From: Zygosaccharomyces rouxii
Taxonomy: Eukaryota > Ascomycota > Saccharomycetes > Saccharomycetales > Saccharomycetaceae
Assembly (NCBI RefSeq): GCF_000026365.1
Contig: NC_012990.1
Span: forward strand, 806,001 to 870,000
Length of the DNA stretch: 64,000 nucleotides
Direction: 5' to 3'
A program made the position numbers and the translations under genes. This document shows, in pieces, positions 60,467-64,000 of this stretch. The stretch's first letter is position 1, and each line of letters opens with the position of its first letter. A model generated the notes under the pieces. It ran no database searches and was not told the origin of the DNA. It worked only from the letters and a program-made list of their open reading frames with translations.

Positions 60467-61066
60467 TTAATACCTGTAACTAACTTGAGCTCCGACTTGG
60501 TGATCATTGGTGCGAAATGATTTAAATTGAACGGTTTCACCGTTATTAATTGGCTTATTATCAGAATCACTCCATTCCAATGGGACTTTGGCATTAGCAT
60601 CTGTGTACGCTAATACGTTAAAAGTATAGTTGCCCTCATTGTTAAGTTCCGGGAGAAATGTTACACTGGCGGTAATCTGCCTTATGAGAGATCTTATCTG
60701 GTTCTGAGTCTCATTATCATCGACCTCTTGAGGCAATTCCACTTGGTTCTGATCCAGTTTGCTGAATTGTACTACATCAAAAGACCATTCTTCCACTTTA
60801 TCACCCTCATCTTTGTCAACAATGCATAAAACCAGTTTATTACATTTACCACCAACTAGCCATTTGTGTACCTGAGCCAGTATTCTTCTTATATATGCCT
60901 TTAGCTCTTCATCATGAGTTTTGAGTAAGGTTAATCCATATTTCCTTATCGTTGTGAAGTCCTCTTGTGGGTAGACACCTCTTTGATAAAGAATTGAATT
61001 GATACTATACTCGAAGAATTCAGTAATAGTTCTAGTAGATCCTCTCAATGAGATGGAATTTGACAT
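60467..61066 (-). CDS. MAD2: Mad2, spindle-assembly checkpoint HORMA protein
   Basis: The 199 residues (Sc 196) form one HORMA domain: SISLRGSTRTITEFFEYSINSILYQRGVYP at the N-terminus, YGLTLL, and EEWSFDVVQF in the middle. The safety-belt region ends with KSFRTNDHQVGAQVSYRY. Mad2 binds Cdc20 and, with Mad3/Bub3, inhibits the anaphase-promoting complex until kinetochores attach. It is divergent from BET4, with 139 bases between the ATGs. MAD2-BET4-HCA4 order and orientation match Sc YJL030W-YJL033W inverted. Confidence 0.96.
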   Translation of the reverse strand: MSNSISLRGSTRTITEFFEYSINSILYQRGVYPQEDFTTIRKYGLTLLKTHDEELKAYIRRILAQVHKWLVGGKCNKLVLCIVDKDEGDKVEEWSFDVVQFSKLDQNQVELPQEVDDNETQNQIRSLIRQITASVTFLPELNNEGNYTFNVLAYTDANAKVPLEWSDSDNKPINNGETVQFKSFRTNDHQVGAQVSYRY

Positions 61067-61205
61067 GTACGCTTAATTCTTGTGGTTGTTATGGCTTTGA
61101 TCAGTTTTATTCAAAGATGGATCAACTTTAAACGTCTTGTTCGAAAGATGTATACAAAGGAAACTACTGGCCGATAAAAGGAATCAAAGAAGGATTCTTT
61201 TCAAG

Positions 61206-62257
61206 ATGGTATGTGGTGATTCCAGTTGGAATTTGGTGCTCTAGTGTTTGAATAATCTTACTAACTGTCAATTTCGTAGCATGGTGTTAAAAGGAAGCAA
61301 TGGACCCAAGAACTGTTGAAGCAGAAGAAAGAACAGGATCGTAAGAGAATTACTCAGTATAGGGGGTTAGTGGATAAACTACTGGATTCTAGAGACTCTA
61401 AAACGTACAATATGGAAGTCTTCAAAGAAACAACCCAACTACTGAGGATAAATCCAGAGTACAATGCAGGATGGAACTATAGAAGGGATATTATAGAACA
61501 CTTATCGCCTGAATTGAAACACGAGTTCTGGGAAGACGAATTGGCATTTAGTATGGCATTATTGAAAGATTATCCTAAGGTATATTGGATTTGGAATCAC
61601 AGAAAATGGACTCTAGAAAACCATATAGATAAATCGGTTAAAATATGGCTAAGGGAATTAGCTATAGTCAGTAAATTATTACAGATGGATCCAAGAAATT
61701 TTCACGGTTGGCATTATAGGAGAATTCTTGTAGCTGAAATTGAAGGGAGGACTGGTCAAAGCAGAGATGGGGAAGAATTGCAATATGCAATTGATAATAC
61801 TAATAAAAACATTTCTAATTATTCAGCTTGGCATCAAAAAGCAACACTAATCCCAAAAATGTTTGAGAAAGACGAGATTAAGGATAAGAAGAAATTTATA
61901 CAAGATGAATTTACTTACATCACCAATGCTATTTATACAGATGCAGAGGACCAATCGGTTTGGTTTTACATTGAATGGTTTGTTAAAAACCATATAGTTA
62001 TTGATGCATTAGGGCGTGATGAATTGATCCAAAAATTACAGGAATTGCAAGAGAACATCTTGGCTATTAATGAAGATGATTTACAATTTTCAGGCAAACA
62101 GAACAACTGGTGTTTGAAGGTCTTGATTGTACTTGAAGATGTTCAAAGAAATTTAAAAGTCCAATTTACACCACACTCTCACGAATATTTGGCACAACTA
62201 ATTGAAGCAGATCCCATGAGAAAGAATAGATATTTACATCTATTACATAGGAAATGA
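61206..62257 (+). CDS. BET4: Bet4, alpha subunit of Rab geranylgeranyltransferase (spliced)
   Basis: The coding sequence joins 61206-61208 and 61280-62257, giving 326 residues (Sc 327). Exon 1 is only the ATG. The joined N-terminus reads MHGVKRKQWTQELLKQK, the family start. Protein prenyltransferase alpha repeats follow: NAGWNYRRDIIEHL, VYWIWNHRKWTLE, FHGWHYRRILVAEI, YSAWHQKATLI, SVWFYIEWF. With Bet2, Bet4 attaches geranylgeranyl to Rab proteins such as Ypt1 and Sec4. Without splicing the frame would lack the conserved first residues. It is convergent with CTK2, with 17 bases between stops. Confidence 0.95.
61209..61279 (+). other. BET4 intron (71 bases)
   Basis: The 5' splice site GTATGT follows the ATG directly. 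A perfect branch sequence TACTAAC is at 61259-61265, and the 3' splice site is CGTAG ending at 61279. The branch A to acceptor distance is 15 bases, short but within yeast practice. Removing it restores the MHG start. Confidence 0.93.
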
Positions 62258-62274
62258 GAAAGTTTCATATATCA

Positions 62275-63261
62275 TCATACTCTACCACCAACGGTATTAG
62301 ATGAATTAGTTTTGATTTCATCTTGAACTAGTTTAGGTGAAAGCACATATCTTCTTTCTCGTACTGAATAATCACGATGTGAAGTGAAATATGGATCCAT
62401 TTCAATATCTTTTTCATTAAAATCGTGAAGACCAAATTCAGGGCCTGCATTTTTCTTTAATTCAATAAACTTTTCCAATCCAAAATAACTTATACCTGGG
62501 GGTATATTATTTTTGAGATCACATATATCAAATGAATTGATGTAGAAATTTAAAATGTCGAAATAGGCCTCGTTCAACGAGTATTTATCTGTTTCCAAAT
62601 TACGTCTGGCTACCAATTGAAACCAATCTGATCCAGGTGTTAAAATTTGATAGGCAATCTTCAATACAGCTAATGCAATCGTATGTTGGGGAATCGTTAA
62701 AAGAGTGTCCAATTTTAAAACATCATATCCTATGACCCATGCCAGTAGACACACCTGATAGTCTAAATTAAAAGTTTTGCCAAACTTAACTACGCATTCA
62801 TCAATGTGAAGAAAATTGTTTGTTCTGTAGTCAAATGAACAAGATTCTAATATTCGAAGTTCAATTTGGAATACACCTTTCTTAAAATTATCTAACATTT
62901 CAGAACTTGGTTTAGGCACATTTCTTAACCTCAACGAAACACTGCAGAGTTCATTTACTTTCTTAATAGTTTCCACTTGCTTACAACTTAATAGAAGACT
63001 GCTAGTAGCCACTGTATAGCATAATTCAGTCTCAAATCTGTTGAAGACGTGATATCTCTGGTAAAAATATATGGCGGTTTCTAACGTTCTACGTGGAAAA
63101 TTCAATTGTAAACATATTTCACTCATAAACTTAATAACAGCTAATTTCTTCTGGTTATAAGTACGTCGATCGGTTATGGAGTCTCTTTGAAGCCTTGTGA
63201 GTTCTCTCTTAGTCAAGTACGGCCGGGAAAGAAGCAGCTGTGTGTCAAATTTAGTTGACAT
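62275..63261 (-). CDS. CTK2: Ctk2, cyclin-like subunit of the CTD kinase CTDK-I
   Basis: The 328-residue protein (Sc 323) has a cyclin fold at about 40-220: KFMSEICLQLNFPRRTLETAIYFYQRYHVF, then VATSSLLLSCKQVETIKK, a cyclin-box signature. With Ctk1 and Ctk3 it phosphorylates Ser2 of the RNA polymerase II C-terminal domain. In Sc CTK2 is YJL006C, next to CCT8 rather than between BET4 and HCA4. Its location here shows a local rearrangement in one lineage. Confidence 0.9.
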   Translation of the reverse strand: MSTKFDTQLLLSRPYLTKRELTRLQRDSITDRRTYNQKKLAVIKFMSEICLQLNFPRRTLETAIYFYQRYHVFNRFETELCYTVATSSLLLSCKQVETIKKVNELCSVSLRLRNVPKPSSEMLDNFKKGVFQIELRILESCSFDYRTNNFLHIDECVVKFGKTFNLDYQVCLLAWVIGYDVLKLDTLLTIPQHTIALAVLKIAYQILTPGSDWFQLVARRNLETDKYSLNEAYFDILNFYINSFDICDLKNNIPPGISYFGLEKFIELKKNAGPEFGLHDFNEKDIEMDPYFTSHRDYSVRERRYVLSPKLVQDEIKTNSSNTVGGRV

Positions 63262-63342
63262 GGTTGATTAAACACTAATTTGGCAGTCCCAAAAATCAAA
63301 GAGGCTGCTATATGAACCGCTATTTTCAACCTTCATTAGTTG

Positions 63343-63364
63343 CTCATCTCATCTCATCTCATCG
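63343..63364. repeat. CTCATC array upstream of CTK2
   Basis: Four tandem CTCAT(C) units end in CTCATCG, about 80-100 bases before the CTK2 ATG, in the gap before the HCA4 stop. The word is one base short of a full PAC core. Confidence 0.55.
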
Positions 63365-63464
63365 TCATCTTGGTGAAATATTTGACTACTATGTAAATTT
63401 GATCACGCGCTACGAGCTGGATGCTAAGATCTATAATGCTATTTATACTATCATATTTAGAATT

Positions 63465-64000
63465 CTATTGGTTGATCAATCTCGATGTCAAGGATTCCAA
63501 GTCTTCTAGTGTCTCTGGTTCTTCCACTTCCAACAGTCCGTCATCTTGTTTTTGTTCTCTGTGAGCGGCATGTTTCTTCCTTGGTGGTTCCTCGAAGTCC
63601 GATTCCTGTTCATCTTGTTCTTGTGATTCATTTTCTTCTTCTTTATCTTCACCTTCTGAATGCTCATCCATATCGTCGCTGAGGTTTCCTGTTCCCAGTA
63701 GTACTGTTGGTTCTTCATCTTCGCTGTAGTAGCTTTCATTTTCTTCCATTTCACGTCTTAGAGCCTCTAGTTGCTTTCTCTTCTTTTCTTGTCTTTTCTC
63801 CTTAGCCAATTGCTTATCCTCTACATCCTTTTGAGCCATGATTTCTGCCTCCTTAGTCAAAAATTCCTGCTTTTGACTCATTGCATCACCTTTTTCATGG
63901 AATTGTTCTTCGTCTTCTAATTCGTAAACTGGGTGTGCTTGGCCGTCCTCATCAAATACCATCTTCGATGCATTACCCTTTGACGCTAGAGAAGCCTTTT
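63465..64000 (-). CDS. HCA4: C-terminal part of Hca4/Dbp4 DEAD-box RNA helicase (partial)
   Basis: The frame stays open to the window edge and the start is outside. The last 178 residues are visible: [20 protein letters not shown], a Lys/Glu-rich coiled helix with [20 protein letters not shown], and a very acidic Glu/Asp/Ser/Gln tail ending SLTSRLINQ. The helicase core is not in view. This tail pattern is that of Sc Hca4 (YJL033W), needed for release of U14 snoRNA and early 18S rRNA processing. Neighbour MAD2-BET4 supports it. Any Met-initiated form inside this segment would be an artefact of truncation. Confidence 0.85.
   Translation of the reverse strand, partial: KASLASKGNASKMVFDEDGQAHPVYELEDEEQFHEKGDAMSQKQEFLTKEAEIMAQKDVEDKQLAKEKRQEKKRKQLEALRREMEENESYYSEDEEPTVLLGTGNLSDDMDEHSEGEDKEEENESQEQDEQESDFEEPPRKKHAAHREQKQDDGLLEVEEPETLEDLESLTSRLINQ

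Noticed and set aside
61316..62257. BET4 as an unspliced 313-residue protein
   Set aside because: It lacks the conserved first residues, which are restored by a clear intron with all three splice signals.
1..64000. Defence islands, CRISPR arrays, insertion sequences, viral insertions
   Set aside because: Gene content is ordinary nuclear yeast content; no direct-repeat spacer arrays, transposases or viral-like proteins were found on either strand.

Overview
This 64 kb window is nuclear DNA of a budding yeast (Saccharomycetaceae) that did not undergo the whole-genome duplication (WGD). I favour Zygosaccharomyces or Torulaspora. The evidence is compact, almost intron-free genes, a TACTAAC branch point in the one intron seen, single copies of genes duplicated in Saccharomyces cerevisiae (Sc), and one chromosome that interleaves genes lying on two sister regions in Sc. 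Gene names rest on protein features and gene order recalled from Sc. No database was searched.

Layout. Kb 0-19.4: the end of an unnamed gene (perhaps IVY1), COX20, ACK1, HEM1, RTN1, LYS4, HEM3, PRP42, a YDL206W-type cation/Ca2+ exchanger, FMN1, GLE1 and MRPL7. This interleaves Sc YDR229-237 with YDL203-207. Kb 19.7-28.2: RSM27, GPI1, CCH1 (Sc YGR215-217). Kb 28.4-45.6: GDE1, CQD1, ARL1, UBS1, TYR1, DAL3, a YPL108W homologue, POP7, PEX32, a YPL107W homologue and SSE1. This interleaves Sc YPL110-106 with YBR164-169, with DAL3 in addition. Kb 46.3-52.9: an AVT3/AVT4 transporter, RPT1, RPC25, LTV1, MRP8 (Sc YKL146-142). Kb 53-64: NOP9, CCT8, an elongator tRNA-Met, COG3, MAD2, BET4 (the only gene with a visible intron), CTK2 and the 3' part of HCA4.

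Most genes are housekeeping: haem synthesis (HEM1, HEM3), lysine synthesis (LYS4), aromatic amino acids (TYR1), ribosome and Pol III functions (NOP9, LTV1, RPC25, POP7, HCA4), mitochondrial ribosome (MRPL7, RSM27), trafficking (ARL1, COG3, BET4), and proteostasis (SSE1, RPT1, CCT8). Several promoters carry recognisable sites: a three-unit heat-shock element at SSE1, proteasome elements (GGTGGCAAA) at RPT1 and CCT8, a Lys14-type site at LYS4, RRPE/PAC sites and CTCATC arrays at ribosome-biogenesis genes, and paired TAGCCGCC/CACGTG modules at SSE1-AVT3 and MRP8.

The most unusual item is in the 1.8 kb gap between RTN1 and LYS4. It holds a decayed, reversed fragment of the ribosomal DNA unit (3' part of 5.8S plus the start of ITS2, possibly reaching into 25S) far from any rDNA array. 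I found no defence system, transposon, CRISPR array, centromere or telomere repeat.
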